A stretch of 64,000 nt of DNA from Deltaproteobacteria bacterium (GCA_022711595.1 JAKLET010000002.1:1-64000); one strand, 5' to 3'. Positions 10,674 to 19,572 are shown, counted from the first letter of the stretch. Notes: generated by a model from the sequence alone, not told the origin. A program made the numbers and translations.

Positions 10674-11612
10674 ATGAAAGAGGTCGCTCGCTTGTTTGGA
10701 TCGGATGGTTCAGGGAAGAAGGCCTTTCGTGTCGGGGCATTGCTCAGGGTTGCCGTCGCTATCGCGGCGGTATGTCTGTTTTCCGGGTGCATTCAGGATA
10801 ATGTGCTCGTCAGCATCAAGCCCGACGGCAGCGGCACGATCGAAGAGACGGTCCTTGTTTCGAATTCTTTTATAGAAATGATGCAGGACATAGGTAAGGA
10901 CTTAAAGGAAGAAGGCAAGGAAGGAACGAAGCAGGATGGTGCGGCGGCGGAGAAAAAGAAGCCCCCCGATGTTGTAGGGGAGATGATGGAAAAGGCACAG
11001 AAGAGCGAGAACGACTTTGGCGAGGGAGTGAAGTTCGTTTCAGCAAAGCGCTCAAAGACAGATACGGCAAGCGGTTACACGGCGGTCTATTCTTTTCGGG
11101 ACATAAACAAGGTGACGCTTAATCAGAACCCCGGAAAGAAGACGCCCGGTGATGAGGGCAAAAAAGACAAGAACGGAGACGATAAGGGCGCGTCGAAGAA
11201 CGACACAATAAAGTTTGCCTTCATAAAAGGGTCTCCGGCGAAGCTTACCGTTCAAATGCCGCCGCCGAAGGCGAAGAAGGATGAAAAGGGCGCCGCGCCG
11301 GAAAAGGACAAACCGCAGACGGCGGACGACCCCAAAGCCATCGAGATGATGAAGGCCATATTTAGGGACATGAGGGTCAGCATTGCCCTCAATATAGATG
11401 GTGATATAGTGAACACAAATGCCACGCACCGCTCTGGCAGAAAGATCACGCTGATAGATATGGATTTCGGAAAACTGATAGGCGACATCGAACTGCTCAA
11501 GAAGATCAACAAAGAACAGCCCGAAACGCTGGAAGAGATGAAAAAGATGGTAAAGGGTATTGAAGGGCTCAAACTGGAATTCAATAGCCCCGTTACCGTG
11601 GAGTTCAAGTAA
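10674..11612 (+). CDS. LppM-like lipoprotein of unknown function
   Basis: A predicted lipoprotein of 312 residues. The start at 10674 follows GGAGGGAAGG; two upstream in-frame ATGs at 10659 and 10662 are possible but less well placed. A hydrophobic segment (about 22-38) ends in the lipobox LFSGC with the lipidated Cys at 39. Right after it comes a beta-rich segment, VSIKPDGSGTIEETVLVS, of the kind seen in LppM-type lipoproteins. The middle (about 75-215) is very rich in Lys, Asp and Glu, and probably a flexible linker. No enzyme motif is visible. It probably sits on the periplasmic face of a membrane. A second lipoprotein gene follows. Confidence 0.75.
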   Translation: MKEVARLFGSDGSGKKAFRVGALLRVAVAIAAVCLFSGCIQDNVLVSIKPDGSGTIEETVLVSNSFIEMMQDIGKDLKEEGKEGTKQDGAAAEKKKPPDVVGEMMEKAQKSENDFGEGVKFVSAKRSKTDTASGYTAVYSFRDINKVTLNQNPGKKTPGDEGKKDKNGDDKGASKNDTIKFAFIKGSPAKLTVQMPPPKAKKDEKGAAPEKDKPQTADDPKAIEMMKAIFRDMRVSIALNIDGDIVNTNATHRSGRKITLIDMDFGKLIGDIELLKKINKEQPETLEEMKKMVKGIEGLKLEFNSPVTVEFK

Positions 11613-11694
11613 AGGACAGTCCTCGCGGCATTGGAACATGAGATGTTTTAATGACAGTATGGGGGCCATTAAAGGTATTTTTGGAGGCAGAGGC

Positions 11695-11928
11695 ATGAAA
11701 AGAATATTTATACCCCTTTTAATGTGTCTTTTTCTGGCAGGGTGCGGCACGGTTTACACGAATCCCGCGAAGTCAGAGGCGGATTTCAACAAGGACAAAA
11801 GTGAATGCGAGATGGCGGCAAAGAAGGATCTCGCAGCCGGGGGCATTCCGGAAACCTGCAACGCAATCAACGAAAGGATGAAGCGCTGTATGGAAAAAAG
11901 GGGCTGGAAAGCAACGGACAGGTGGTAA
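11695..11928 (+). CDS. Small lipoprotein, function unknown
   Basis: A 77-residue protein. The ATG at 11695 is chosen because GGAGG lies just upstream and because it gives a clean lipoprotein signal: MKRIFIPLLMCLFLAGC, with the lipid-attached Cys at 17. The mature part is short, polar and has three further cysteines in CEMAAKKD, ETCNAIN and KRCMEKRGW, a pattern of small Gram-negative lipoproteins where cysteines may form disulfides. It follows the larger lipoprotein gene by 82 bp and may be read from the same transcript. Confidence 0.7.
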   Translation: MKRIFIPLLMCLFLAGCGTVYTNPAKSEADFNKDKSECEMAAKKDLAAGGIPETCNAINERMKRCMEKRGWKATDRW

Positions 11929-12111
11929 TTCGGAAAACAGGGAACAAGATGATGATACATTACATGGTGCACGATGTATGTTAAAAGCTTAACGCGTGAT
12001 GTGCGGGGGCGTTTAAAGACCGTGAAACGTCAGGTGCGGTGAGGCATGAACGCCTTGCGCTTCACGGCGCACTCTTATCGTCTTCCCCCTCCCCCCTTTC
12101 TTTTTCATTCC

Positions 12112-12140
12112 TTGACTTTGATCCCTTAAATCATTAATTT
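12112..12140 (+). promoter_or_regulatory. Promoter for the 12187 gene (and perhaps lepA-hemW)
   Basis: TTGACT (12112-12117), a 17-bp spacer, TAATTT (12135-12140). The predicted start point leaves a leader of about 40 nt that includes AAGGAGG. Upstream, 12032-12070 can fold into an imperfect hairpin with arms near GTGCG/CGCAC, but it has no clear T-tract. Confidence 0.55.
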
Positions 12141-12186
12141 AAAGATTGTTTTTCTCATAACAAATAGCAAGGAGGGCCAGGAAGAG

Positions 12187-12537
12187 ATGGTCAGGGCAAA
12201 ATTATGGTTCCGGTGTGCGGCAATGCACGATCCAGTTACGCCCATGGTGGCTGAACCGGCCCGCGTAGGCTGGGAAGCCAAGAAGCGCCGTGTGGACCTG
12301 ACGATAGAACGGTCTTTCAACGGCGAGGAGCTCGTGAAGCGCATGAAGGGCTGGGTGACCACCGACCCCAACGAGGTCATCGAGGTCGTAAGGAAATATG
12401 GCAGGCTCAAGGTCCTCGATGACCGGGAGCTTGTCATCGAAACGGAAAAGGAAGAGGACGTGGACAATCTCAACAGGGAACTCGCGGAGGTTTTCAAGGG
12501 TGAGGTGGATGCGGAACTCATAAAAAAATCGCGGTAA
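12187..12537 (+). CDS. Conserved-looking small protein of unknown function
   Basis: A 116-residue soluble protein that I do not recognise. It begins [14 protein letters not shown]. The middle is Lys/Arg-rich ([15 protein letters not shown]) and the C-terminal half is acidic and helical, with a segment about relating to [14 protein letters not shown]. There is no signal peptide or membrane segment. The ATG at 12187 follows AAGGAGGGCCAGGAAGAG, so ribosome binding is plausible but the strongest GGAGG is rather far away. It lies 106 bp upstream of lepA in the same direction and may share its transcript. Confidence 0.6.
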   Translation: MVRAKLWFRCAAMHDPVTPMVAEPARVGWEAKKRRVDLTIERSFNGEELVKRMKGWVTTDPNEVIEVVRKYGRLKVLDDRELVIETEKEEDVDNLNRELAEVFKGEVDAELIKKSR

Positions 12538-12643
12538 CAGGCAAGGCCGGCACTGTGCGTTTTTGCGGGTGACCCGTGGAAGAGATGTGTGTATTTTTTG
12601 CGGCACCCCGATCTCCCGAGTTTTCAAGGACACATATAATACT

Positions 12644-14440
12644 ATGAAACACATCAGGAACTTCAGCATCATAGCACATATCGACCATGGCAAATCGACC
12701 CTTGCCGACCGTCTCATCCAGTACACGAAGCTGGTAGATGCCCGTCAGTTCAGGGACCAGATCCTCGACAACATGGACATCGAGCGGGAGCGCGGCATCA
12801 CCATCAAGAGCCAGACCGTGGACCTGCCGTATGTGGACGAAAATGGCGAAGAATATGAATTGAACCTCATCGATACCCCGGGGCATGTCGATTTCTCTTA
12901 CGAGGTCTCACGGGCGCTCGCTTCCTGCGAGGGCGTGCTGCTGCTTGTTGATGCCTCCCAGGGCGTTGAGGCGCAGACACTGGGGAACCTCTACGCGGCC
13001 CTGGAGCACAACCTTGTGGTCATTCCCGTGATCAACAAGATCGATCTGCCCGTTGCCGATATCGAGCGGGTCAAGCTTGAGATCGATCAGGAACTGGGGC
13101 TTGATCCGGAAGGCGCCATCCTCTGTTCCGCAAAGGAAGGTACCGGCATCGAGGACATCTTCCACGCGGTTGTCGGAAAGATACCGCCCCCGGAAGGTGA
13201 CCCTGAAAAGCCGCTTACCGCTCTTATCTTTGACGCTCACTACGACCCGTTCCGCGGTACCATTGTGAGCTGCCGGGTTTTTGACGGGACCGTGAAACAG
13301 GGGGACACCATCAGGCTCATGTCCCAGGGTACAACGTACCGTGTGGAGGAGGTAGGGGTGTTCCGTTTGACGAGAGAGCCCAAGAAAGAGCTCACCGCGG
13401 GTATGGTCGGTTATATTATCGCCGGCATCAAGACAGTCAGCGACACGAGGATCGGCGATACCATCACGCTCGATACGAGGCCTGCGTCTTCGCAGCTTCC
13501 CGGCTTCAAGGACGTAAAGCCCGTCGTTTTTTCCTCGATCTACCCGATAGCGTCTGACGACTACCAGTCACTACTGGAAGCCCTCGAAAAATACAAGCTC
13601 AACGATGCGTCCCTCGTCTATCAGAAAGATTCTTCAGCGGCACTGGGCCAGGGTTTCCGATGCGGGTACCTGGGGCTTTTACACCTGGAGATCGTTCAGG
13701 AGCGCCTCGAGCGGGAATTCGACCAGTCGATAATCATGACGGCGCCGAGCGTGCAATACAGGTTCTATCTTGACGACGGCAGTGTGCTCGATGTCGACAA
13801 CCCTTTATATTATCCCGATCCGGGTACCATAAAGTCATCGGAAGAGCCTTATATACGCGCCAGCATCCTTATCCCGGAGCGATACGTCGGCGCGGTCATG
13901 AAGATCTGCATGGAGCGCCGGGGCGTCAATTCGCATCTGAGCTACCCCACGCCGGGTCGCGTGGAGGTCACCTTCGATATGCCGCTTGCCGAGGTGATCT
14001 TCGATTTCTACGACAAGCTCAAAAGCATCACCCAGGGCTATGGTTCATTTGATTATGAGATCACCGATTACCGGGAGAGCAACCTGGTGAAGCTCGATAT
14101 CCTGGTGAACGGCGAGAAGGTGGACGCCCTTTCCATCCTCGTCCATCGGGACAACGCCCGGGAAAGGGCCGTAAAGGTATGTGACAGGCTCAAGGACGAG
14201 ATACCGAAGCAGCAGTTCAAGATTGCCATCCAGGGCGCGATAGGCGGCAAGATCATCGCCCGTTCGACCATCTCCGCATACCGGAAAGATGTAACCGCAA
14301 AATGCTATGGCGGCGATATTACCCGAAAGAGGAAGCTCCTGGAAAAACAGAAGAAGGGCAAGAAACGGATGCGAATCGTGGGCAACGTCGAGATCCCCCA
14401 GAGCGCCTTTCTTGCCGCATTGAAAACAGACGATGAATAG
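12644..14440 (+). CDS. lepA: Elongation factor 4 (ribosomal back-translocase LepA)
   Basis: A 598-residue translational GTPase that acts on the ribosome, promoting back-translocation or affecting initiation. The ATG at 12644 gives the standard N-terminus [18 protein letters not shown] with the P-loop at about residues 11-19; the frame stays open 27 codons further upstream but that stretch is not family-like. DTPGHVDF (G3) and NKIDLP (G4) are intact. The C-terminal LepA-specific domain ends in [20 protein letters not shown]. Length equals the usual one. The last 8 bp overlap the start of hemW, so the two are translationally coupled. Confidence 0.97.
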   Translation: MKHIRNFSIIAHIDHGKSTLADRLIQYTKLVDARQFRDQILDNMDIERERGITIKSQTVDLPYVDENGEEYELNLIDTPGHVDFSYEVSRALASCEGVLLLVDASQGVEAQTLGNLYAALEHNLVVIPVINKIDLPVADIERVKLEIDQELGLDPEGAILCSAKEGTGIEDIFHAVVGKIPPPEGDPEKPLTALIFDAHYDPFRGTIVSCRVFDGTVKQGDTIRLMSQGTTYRVEEVGVFRLTREPKKELTAGMVGYIIAGIKTVSDTRIGDTITLDTRPASSQLPGFKDVKPVVFSSIYPIASDDYQSLLEALEKYKLNDASLVYQKDSSAALGQGFRCGYLGLLHLEIVQERLEREFDQSIIMTAPSVQYRFYLDDGSVLDVDNPLYYPDPGTIKSSEEPYIRASILIPERYVGAVMKICMERRGVNSHLSYPTPGRVEVTFDMPLAEVIFDFYDKLKSITQGYGSFDYEITDYRESNLVKLDILVNGEKVDALSILVHRDNARERAVKVCDRLKDEIPKQQFKIAIQGAIGGKIIARSTISAYRKDVTAKCYGGDITRKRKLLEKQKKGKKRMRIVGNVEIPQSAFLAALKTDDE

Positions 14441-15551
14441 ATCGGATCTCCCCGGGCTTTATATCCATGTACCTTTTTGCAAGACCAAATGCCCCTATTG
14501 CGATTTCTATTCCGTAACGGACACAAAGCGGGCGGTTCAGTGGCTAAGCACAACTCTCATGGAGGCTTCATTGTACCGTGAGGAGTTCCCCTCCTTTGAT
14601 TCCCTTTATATAGGCGGCGGTACCCCTTCTCTTCTTGGCGGGCCCCTGTTGGAAGATCTCCTTTGCGGTCTCAGGGATATATTCCGTTTCGACGGCGGAA
14701 CGGAGTTGACGATGGAGGTGAACCCCGATGATGTCACCCGCGAGAAACTTGCCTTGTACAGGGCGCTCGGGGTGAACCGCATCAGCCTTGGCGTGCAGTC
14801 TTTCAGGGAGGACGAGGTCAGGTTCCTCGGGAGGCGCCACAGTGCAAAACAGGCCGAAGAGGCCCTCAGACTCATTGCCGACGAAGGGTTTGCTGAATTT
14901 GGCATCGATCTCATCTACGGATTGCCCGGGCAGACCTTGAGATCGTGGAGACAAACACTGCGAAAGGCACTCGAGCACGGGCCGTCCCATATCTCCTGTT
15001 ATCAGCTTACCCTTGAAGGTGATACACCCTTCTCCCGTATGTCGGGAGGGGGGAGCCTTAAGCTTCCGGCGGACGCTATCCAGGCGAGGTTTTCCCTTGC
15101 CGCATCGGAAACCCTTTCGGAGGCAGGATTTATCCATTATGAGGTGTCCAACTTTGCCCGCGGACTCGAGCATCTTTCCCGTCACAACGTCAAGTATTGG
15201 CAGCACAAGCCTTACCTGGGCCTTGGCCCTTCAGCGCATTCATTCAGGGGAAACAGGCGGTGGTGGAACGCGCGCTGCCTTGACGAGCATCTCTTGAAGA
15301 CAGGCAGGGGCGAGAAGGCAACGGGAGGTTCCGAGAGGCTGTCAGCGGACCAGATGCGCCTCGAAAGGCTGCTCTTCGGTTTCAGGACGCTCTGGGGGGT
15401 GGAGATGTCCGAGATATCCGGCAAGGACGGTCAAAAGGCGATTGACGGCCTTTTGACATCGCGCCTTGTTGAGCTTCATGAAACACGTATCATCCCCACG
15501 GAAAAAGGATACCTCTTCGCGGATGGCCTGCCTGTAATGGTTTCGGGCTAA
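14433..15551 (+). CDS. hemW: HemW-type radical SAM protein (heme chaperone)
   Basis: A 372-residue radical SAM protein of the HemW/HemN-like family. The cluster motif [12 protein letters not shown] (about residues 16-27) holds the three cysteines. The heme-binding HNxxYW motif typical of HemW rather than true coproporphyrinogen oxidase is seen as RHNVKYW, followed by [10 protein letters not shown]. HemW delivers heme to membrane cytochromes; a membrane cytochrome c is encoded at 35096. The gene overlaps the lepA stop, a common pairing of lepA and hemW in bacteria. Confidence 0.93.
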   Translation: MNRSDLPGLYIHVPFCKTKCPYCDFYSVTDTKRAVQWLSTTLMEASLYREEFPSFDSLYIGGGTPSLLGGPLLEDLLCGLRDIFRFDGGTELTMEVNPDDVTREKLALYRALGVNRISLGVQSFREDEVRFLGRRHSAKQAEEALRLIADEGFAEFGIDLIYGLPGQTLRSWRQTLRKALEHGPSHISCYQLTLEGDTPFSRMSGGGSLKLPADAIQARFSLAASETLSEAGFIHYEVSNFARGLEHLSRHNVKYWQHKPYLGLGPSAHSFRGNRRWWNARCLDEHLLKTGRGEKATGGSERLSADQMRLERLLFGFRTLWGVEMSEISGKDGQKAIDGLLTSRLVELHETRIIPTEKGYLFADGLPVMVSG

Positions 15552-15575
15552 CAGTTAATTAAAATATTTTTTTTG

Positions 15576-15604
15576 TTGACAAAAGACCCTCTCTTCATTA
15601 TTAT
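15576..15604 (+). promoter_or_regulatory. Strong sigma70-type promoter in hemW-tolQ gap
   Basis: TTGACA (15576-15581), a 17-bp spacer and TATTAT (15599-15604). This is one of the best promoter matches in the window. The predicted transcription start is at about 15611, exactly where the long inverted repeat of the candidate RNA begins. Confidence 0.7.
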
Positions 15605-15610
15605 TAATAC

Positions 15611-15822
15611 AGCTATGTTAAATAATTCACATACTGGCATGATCAAGCCCTTGAAATTAGTGGGCACTACAAGACAGAGTGTTTTAGTGTTCGATATTAT
15701 GAACAGATTTGAGTTTAAAAAGTGCATTATTTCACATAGCATAAATTAACCTAAGAAATTCACCTCCACAAGCTTCTCATAATAACCCCCCTTCCCCCTG
15801 GCACCCAACCAGGGGGTTTTTC
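15611..15822 (+). ncRNA. Candidate structured small RNA
   Basis: This AT-rich stretch between hemW and tolQ has no convincing open frame. It is bounded by a near-consensus promoter and a canonical terminator, giving a transcript of about 210 nt. Its first 19 nt (15612-15630) pair with 15722-15740 with only two single mismatches, enclosing about 90 nt. Inside, GCCC/GGGC and TGTTC/GAACA form smaller hairpins. The closed long stem with a large internal region recalls 6S-like RNAs, but no family-specific sequence was recognised. It could also be a long attenuated leader for tolQ. Confidence 0.45.
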
Positions 15823-15825
15823 TTT
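15794..15825 (+). terminator. Rho-independent terminator
   Basis: CCCCCTGG (15794-15801) and CCAGGGGG (15809-15816) form a perfect 8-bp stem with a 7-nt loop, followed by TTTTTCTTT. It ends either the candidate small RNA or the lepA-hemW transcript. Confidence 0.85.
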
Positions 15826-15851
15826 ACAATGAGATCGTTTTATTGTAAGCT
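15823..15851 (+). promoter_or_regulatory. Candidate tolQ promoter, very close to the start codon
   Basis: TTTACA (15823-15828), 17 bp, TAAGCT (15846-15851), overlapping the terminator tail. The tolQ ATG is only 12 bp past the -10 element and no Shine-Dalgarno is visible, so the leader would be just a few bases. Confidence 0.35.
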
Positions 15852-15862
15852 CTACACGCAAA

Positions 15863-16540
15863 ATGGACGTTTCAAGCGCAGACATGTATACGGGGGGGCT
15901 TTTTGGCCTTATTGTTGCAGCTGGTCCGGTCGCGAAGGCGATCATGGTCATCCTCCTGTTCTTTTCCATCGTATCGTGGACGATCATCCTGATCAAGTTC
16001 AAGCAGTACAGCAGGACCGAATCGGAAGGCGACAGGTTTTTCAGGGCCGTCAAAGAGGCAGATTCATTCAAGAAACTCATATCGATCTACCGGGACAGCC
16101 AGGACAACGCTTTTTACCGCCTGGTTCTCGCCTGCTACAAGGAAGTTACATCGAGGCAAAAGGAAAATCCCGGCAAGGTCCACAAGGAAGACCTGCCCGT
16201 CATAGAGAATATGCTCAGAATAGCCATATCGGATGAATCGGTAAAGCTTGAAAGAAGGCTTTCCTTCCTTGCGACCACGGCAAACACAGCGCCGTTCATC
16301 GGCCTGTTCGGCACGGTGTGGGGTATTATGGATTCATTCCGTGAAATAGGAGTGCGAGGCACAACGAGCCTCGCCGTCGTTGCACCCGGGATCAGCGAAG
16401 CGTTGATAGCCACCGCGATCGGCCTTGCAACAGCCATTCCTGCGGTACTTGCATACAACTATTTTTTGGGAAGGCTTAAAAGGATCCTCTCCAGGATGGA
16501 AAACGCGGCTATATATCTTATAAATATCATAGAGAAATGA
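15863..16540 (+). CDS. tolQ: TolQ/ExbB-type proton channel protein
   Basis: A 225-residue inner-membrane protein of the MotA/TolQ/ExbB family. With TolR it forms the proton channel that powers the Tol system or a TonB-type transporter. Three membrane segments are visible, at about 15-40, 130-155 (NTAPFIGLFGTVWGIMDSF) and 170-195 (GISEALIATAIGLATAIPAVLAYNY split around a Pro). No Shine-Dalgarno precedes the ATG; an in-frame ATG at 15884 is an alternative. The gene overlaps tolR by 4 bp, and tolR overlaps the next gene, so the three are one operon. Confidence 0.93.
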   Translation: MDVSSADMYTGGLFGLIVAAGPVAKAIMVILLFFSIVSWTIILIKFKQYSRTESEGDRFFRAVKEADSFKKLISIYRDSQDNAFYRLVLACYKEVTSRQKENPGKVHKEDLPVIENMLRIAISDESVKLERRLSFLATTANTAPFIGLFGTVWGIMDSFREIGVRGTTSLAVVAPGISEALIATAIGLATAIPAVLAYNYFLGRLKRILSRMENAAIYLINIIEK

Positions 16541-16950
16541 AAGCACGGGGCGATTCAAAGGGACCATTGTCGGAGATCAACGTTGTTCCGCTCGTTGATG
16601 TCATGCTCGTCCTCCTGATCATCTTCATGATCACGGCGCCCATGATGCAGCATGGGCTCGGGATCGATATACCAAATGTGTCTGCCAGGGCACTGCCTTC
16701 GAAAGACGAACCCCAGGTCCTCAACATAACGAAGGACCAGAGACTTATCCTCAATGAAAAGACCATTGCCCCCAAAGACCTCAAGGCGGCGATACAATTT
16801 CTCTTTGCCAACAAGGACAAAAAAGAGGTGTTCCTCCGGGCGGACAAGGATGTGCCCTATGGTTTTGTCGTGAGATGCATGGGAACCATCAGGGAAGCAG
16901 GCGTGGACAAGGTCAACATCGTAACGAAGCCTCTGGACAAAAATGAGTGA
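16537..16950 (+). CDS. tolR: TolR/ExbD-type protein
   Basis: A 137-residue partner of TolQ. One N-terminal membrane segment (about 17-38, VPLVDVMLVLLIIFMITAPM) contains the proton-binding Asp of the family in LVDVMLVLLIIF. The rest is a small periplasmic domain with the typical ending VRCMGTIREAGVDKVNIVT. The start ATG overlaps the tolQ stop (ATGA). The TolR versus ExbD choice is not settled by sequence reading alone; the following gene has a TolA/TonB shape. Confidence 0.92.
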   Translation: MKARGDSKGPLSEINVVPLVDVMLVLLIIFMITAPMMQHGLGIDIPNVSARALPSKDEPQVLNITKDQRLILNEKTIAPKDLKAAIQFLFANKDKKEVFLRADKDVPYGFVVRCMGTIREAGVDKVNIVTKPLDKNE

Positions 16951-17719
16951 AGAATCCTGGTTCAAGATGCTCATCGTTTCACTGGTACTGCATGTACTGG
17001 TGGTGGCCTCTTTTTCAATCCATATAAAATCTTCGAAGAAAATAGATCTGTCATCGGCGTATTCCGTTAATCTTGTCGGCAGTACAGGAAGCTTTGGCGG
17101 TTCCGGTGCGCCCAAAGCCGTGAGCGAGCCGAAACAAAAGCCGGAAAAACCCGTCCCCGAGGCCAGGGAGAAAAAATCTCCGCCAAAAAAGCCTCAGCCC
17201 ATCAAGAAGGAAGATGACGCGGTATCAATTTCCAAAAAAAAGGTGCCGCCCAAGAACAAGGCCACAAAGGAAGAAGTTGACCGCCTTGAGGAACGGATAA
17301 AGAACATCCGGAAAAAGACCGATTACATGGACGTCGCAAAAGCGGGCTCGGGAGGTTCGGGCAAGGGAGGTGCCGGGGGAGGTGTCGGAAGCGGTTCGCC
17401 TTTCACCGGGGACGGTACCGGGAAGCCCCTTGATCCCGCATTACAGAGATACTATCTCGATATATGGGAAAAGATAAAGAATGCCTGGAATGTGCCCGGC
17501 ATGGCAAAAAAGAACCTCGAAACGATAGTGACGATAAAGGTCAGAAAGGACGGACGCATTGTTGACATAAACATAGAAAAGCGTTCCGGCAACAGGGTGT
17601 ACGATGAATCGATCCTCAGGGTCCTTCGGGCCGTGGAGCCTTTGCCGCCCATCCCTGCTTCCCTCCACACGGACTATCTGGAAATCGGTTTCAGGTTCCT
17701 GCCCGGGGATCTTTCGTGA
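16943..17719 (+). CDS. TonB/TolA-type energy transducer
   Basis: A 258-residue protein with one N-terminal membrane anchor (about 8-26), then a long Pro/Lys-rich region (about 55-120), a Gly-rich stretch (about 130-155) and a C-terminal TonB-type domain (about 165-258: IVTIKVRKDGRIVDINIEK and YDESILRVLRAV). It would span the periplasm and transmit proton-motive force from TolQ/TolR to an outer-membrane partner. It overlaps tolR by 8 bp. No tolB or pal gene follows here, so whether it serves as TolA or TonB is open. Confidence 0.88.
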   Translation: MSEESWFKMLIVSLVLHVLVVASFSIHIKSSKKIDLSSAYSVNLVGSTGSFGGSGAPKAVSEPKQKPEKPVPEAREKKSPPKKPQPIKKEDDAVSISKKKVPPKNKATKEEVDRLEERIKNIRKKTDYMDVAKAGSGGSGKGGAGGGVGSGSPFTGDGTGKPLDPALQRYYLDIWEKIKNAWNVPGMAKKNLETIVTIKVRKDGRIVDINIEKRSGNRVYDESILRVLRAVEPLPPIPASLHTDYLEIGFRFLPGDLS

Positions 17720-18513
17720 CGATACTGCACAGTATTATCATGGGCGCCATTCAGGGTATCACGGAATTCCTTCCCATAAGCAGTTCCGCACATCTCATTG
17801 TCATCCCCTGGTTTTTCAATATCTCCGAGGGTAATGTCAATCCCCTGACCTATGATGTGATGCTCCATTTAGGTTCACTGATGGCTGTACTCCTGCTCTA
17901 TGGCAAGAGGTTTTTGCGTGTCGTCATTGAAGGCCTCATAGATTTCAGGGACGGACGGGGCAGACAGTCAATGCTCTTCAAGATCGTTATTGCCACCATC
18001 CCGGCTGTCATAGCGGGCCTGCTCGGCAAGGACATCATAGAGAACTATCTCAGGACACCTTTTGTGGCCGCCTATATGCTTGCCTTTGTATCGATATTGA
18101 TGATCGTATCGGAACGCCTCAATGTGGACAGAAGCGAGATATCAATGCCAATCGCGGTCGCCATAGGCGTCGCTCAGGCGATCGCTCTTGTGCCAGGGAC
18201 CTCGCGCAGCGGCATCACCATAGTCATGGCGATGCTCCTCGGTCTTAAGCGCAGCGAAGCGGTGGATTTCTCTTTCCTGCTCTCCATACCCATTATCCTG
18301 GGGACATCGTTGTACGAGATGCGGCATGTCCAGTTCCAGGGTGACGCGGTAGGGCTGTATATCTATGGAATGCTGTCTGCCTTCATATTTGGCGCCCTCA
18401 GTCTCCGGTTCCTTATCGCATACCTTAAGAAACACACCCTGGACCTTTTTGCCTATTACCGGATCGCCCTTGCCCTTGTTATCCTTGCCTTTTCGCTGGT
18501 ACCCCGTATTTGA
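17716..18513 (+). CDS. uppP: Undecaprenyl-diphosphatase
   Basis: A 265-residue integral membrane enzyme (BacA/UppP family) that removes a phosphate from undecaprenyl pyrophosphate to recycle the lipid carrier of cell-wall synthesis. The two signature motifs are present: ITEFLPISSSAHL near residue 16 and LVPGTSRSGITI near residue 160. About eight membrane segments are seen. The start is a GTG that overlaps the stop of the preceding gene (GTGA), so it is probably the last gene of the tol-type operon. It confers some bacitracin tolerance in other bacteria. Confidence 0.95.
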   Translation: MTILHSIIMGAIQGITEFLPISSSAHLIVIPWFFNISEGNVNPLTYDVMLHLGSLMAVLLLYGKRFLRVVIEGLIDFRDGRGRQSMLFKIVIATIPAVIAGLLGKDIIENYLRTPFVAAYMLAFVSILMIVSERLNVDRSEISMPIAVAIGVAQAIALVPGTSRSGITIVMAMLLGLKRSEAVDFSFLLSIPIILGTSLYEMRHVQFQGDAVGLYIYGMLSAFIFGALSLRFLIAYLKKHTLDLFAYYRIALALVILAFSLVPRI

Positions 18514-18538
18514 CAGGGGGCGTCTCACGCCTTACAAT
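18510..18538 (+). promoter_or_regulatory. Near-consensus promoter overlapping the uppP stop
   Basis: TTGACA (18510-18515), 17 bp, TACAAT (18533-18538). The transcription start would fall at about 18545, one base before the ATG of the small gene at 18546. Confidence 0.6.
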
Positions 18539-18545
18539 ATGTTCC

Positions 18546-18707
18546 ATGGAAAAGGATGATGCAGACAGGCCTGGAAGAGGCCATGAAATAATTTTTGCCG
18601 TCTATGACCCCGATGACCTTCCCTATGAAAAGCAGCACATATGCAAGATAATAAGCGAACTCCCGGAAGTCACCCCTGAAGAGATCGACGGATACAAAAA
18701 AGATTAA
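18546..18707 (+). CDS. Small acidic protein, possibly leaderless
   Basis: A 53-residue soluble protein (MEKDDADRPGRG at the start, PEVTPEEIDGYKKD at the end) with no family I recognise. It is supported mainly by position: a near-consensus promoter ends seven bases before its ATG, and no Shine-Dalgarno is present, which suggests a leaderless message. The frame stays open upstream to a TTG at 18510 that overlaps the uppP stop, but that stretch lacks a ribosome-binding site. The mutY-like gene follows 52 bp later and could share this promoter. Confidence 0.45.
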   Translation: MEKDDADRPGRGHEIIFAVYDPDDLPYEKQHICKIISELPEVTPEEIDGYKKD

Positions 18708-18759
18708 AGCAAGGCAGGACCGCCTTCAGAAAAAAGGACCCGGTGATCCCTGCCCCGGC

Positions 18760-19572
18760 ATGTCAGGGCCGGATATCGGAGACTTTCGCCGTGTTGTCTA
18801 TGAGTTCTACCGGCATCACAAGAGGACCCTTCCCTGGAGGGAAGATATCACTCCCTACCGGGTACTTGTCTCTGAGATCATGCTCCAGCAGACACAGGTT
18901 GAAAGAGTTATAGATAAATATCTTCCCTTTCTCTCCCTGTTCCCTGATTTTCCCTCACTTGCATCGGCATCTTTAAGGGATATCTTGCTGGCCTGGCAGG
19001 GGCTCGGTTACAACCGGAGAGCACTCTTGCTGAAGAGGCTCTCGGAAAGGGTTGTGGAAAGACACGGGGCCGACCTCCCGGCGGACCGCGATGAACTGCA
19101 CGCGCTTCCGGGGGTGGGAGAGGCCACGGCAGGGGCAGTCCTTGCCTTTGCCTTCAATGTGGCCGTCCCTTTCATTGAAACAAATATCAGGCGGGTCATT
19201 ATCCACCATTTTTTCCAGGGGGCGGACAAGATACCCGACCGGCAGATCATGCCCGTCGTGGTTGCCGTTCTCGACCGCGAGAACCCGCTCGACTGGTACT
19301 GGGCCCTCATGGACTACGGTTCCTTTCTCGGCAGGGCCGTTGACAATCCGAACCGGCGAAGCGCCCATTATAACCGGCAGGGCCCCTTCGCGGGTTCTGA
19401 CAGGAAGGTGCGCGGCGAGGTCATCAGGGCCCTGCTTGGGACCGAAGCGATGTCCGCAGATGATATCGCCTCCGTTACAGGCCTGGATGCCGGCCGCCTG
19501 GTCCGCACGCTCGGCGCCATGATGCAAGACGGGCTGGTTGCTGAAAACAGGGGGCTCTACTCTATTGTTTGA
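18760..19572 (+). CDS. MutY-like DNA glycosylase lacking the iron-sulfur cluster
   Basis: A 270-residue helix-hairpin-helix glycosylase of the MutY/Nth superfamily. MutY features are clear: LPWREDITPYRVLVSEIMLQ with QQTQV (the catalytic Glu is in SEIMLQQTQ), LAWQGLGYNRRA, and the HhH LPGVGEATAGAVLAFAF. Three things differ from classical MutY. The Asp of the ILDGNVKRV motif is Glu (FIETNIRRV). The protein has no cysteine, so the [4Fe-4S] loop is absent. The NUDIX-like C-terminal domain is missing and is replaced by about 55 residues that look like a winged helix. It probably excises adenine opposite oxidised guanine or another mispaired base, but the substrate is uncertain. Its last 16 bp overlap the convergent gene. 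Confidence 0.82.
   Translation: MSGPDIGDFRRVVYEFYRHHKRTLPWREDITPYRVLVSEIMLQQTQVERVIDKYLPFLSLFPDFPSLASASLRDILLAWQGLGYNRRALLLKRLSERVVERHGADLPADRDELHALPGVGEATAGAVLAFAFNVAVPFIETNIRRVIIHHFFQGADKIPDRQIMPVVVAVLDRENPLDWYWALMDYGSFLGRAVDNPNRRSAHYNRQGPFAGSDRKVRGEVIRALLGTEAMSADDIASVTGLDAGRLVRTLGAMMQDGLVAENRGLYSIV

Noticed and set aside
12635-12646. TATAAT four bases before the lepA ATG as a leaderless promoter
   Set aside because: The start point would fall inside or after the start codon and there is no -35 match at the right distance; lepA is more likely read from upstream.
15548-15742. A 64-codon minus-strand frame in the hemW-tolQ gap
   Set aside because: AT-rich composition, no ribosome-binding site and overlap with the structured region; it is not protein-like.
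15611-15822. Assignment of the candidate RNA to 6S RNA
   Set aside because: Only the general shape fits; no family-specific sequence was recognised, so it is left unnamed.
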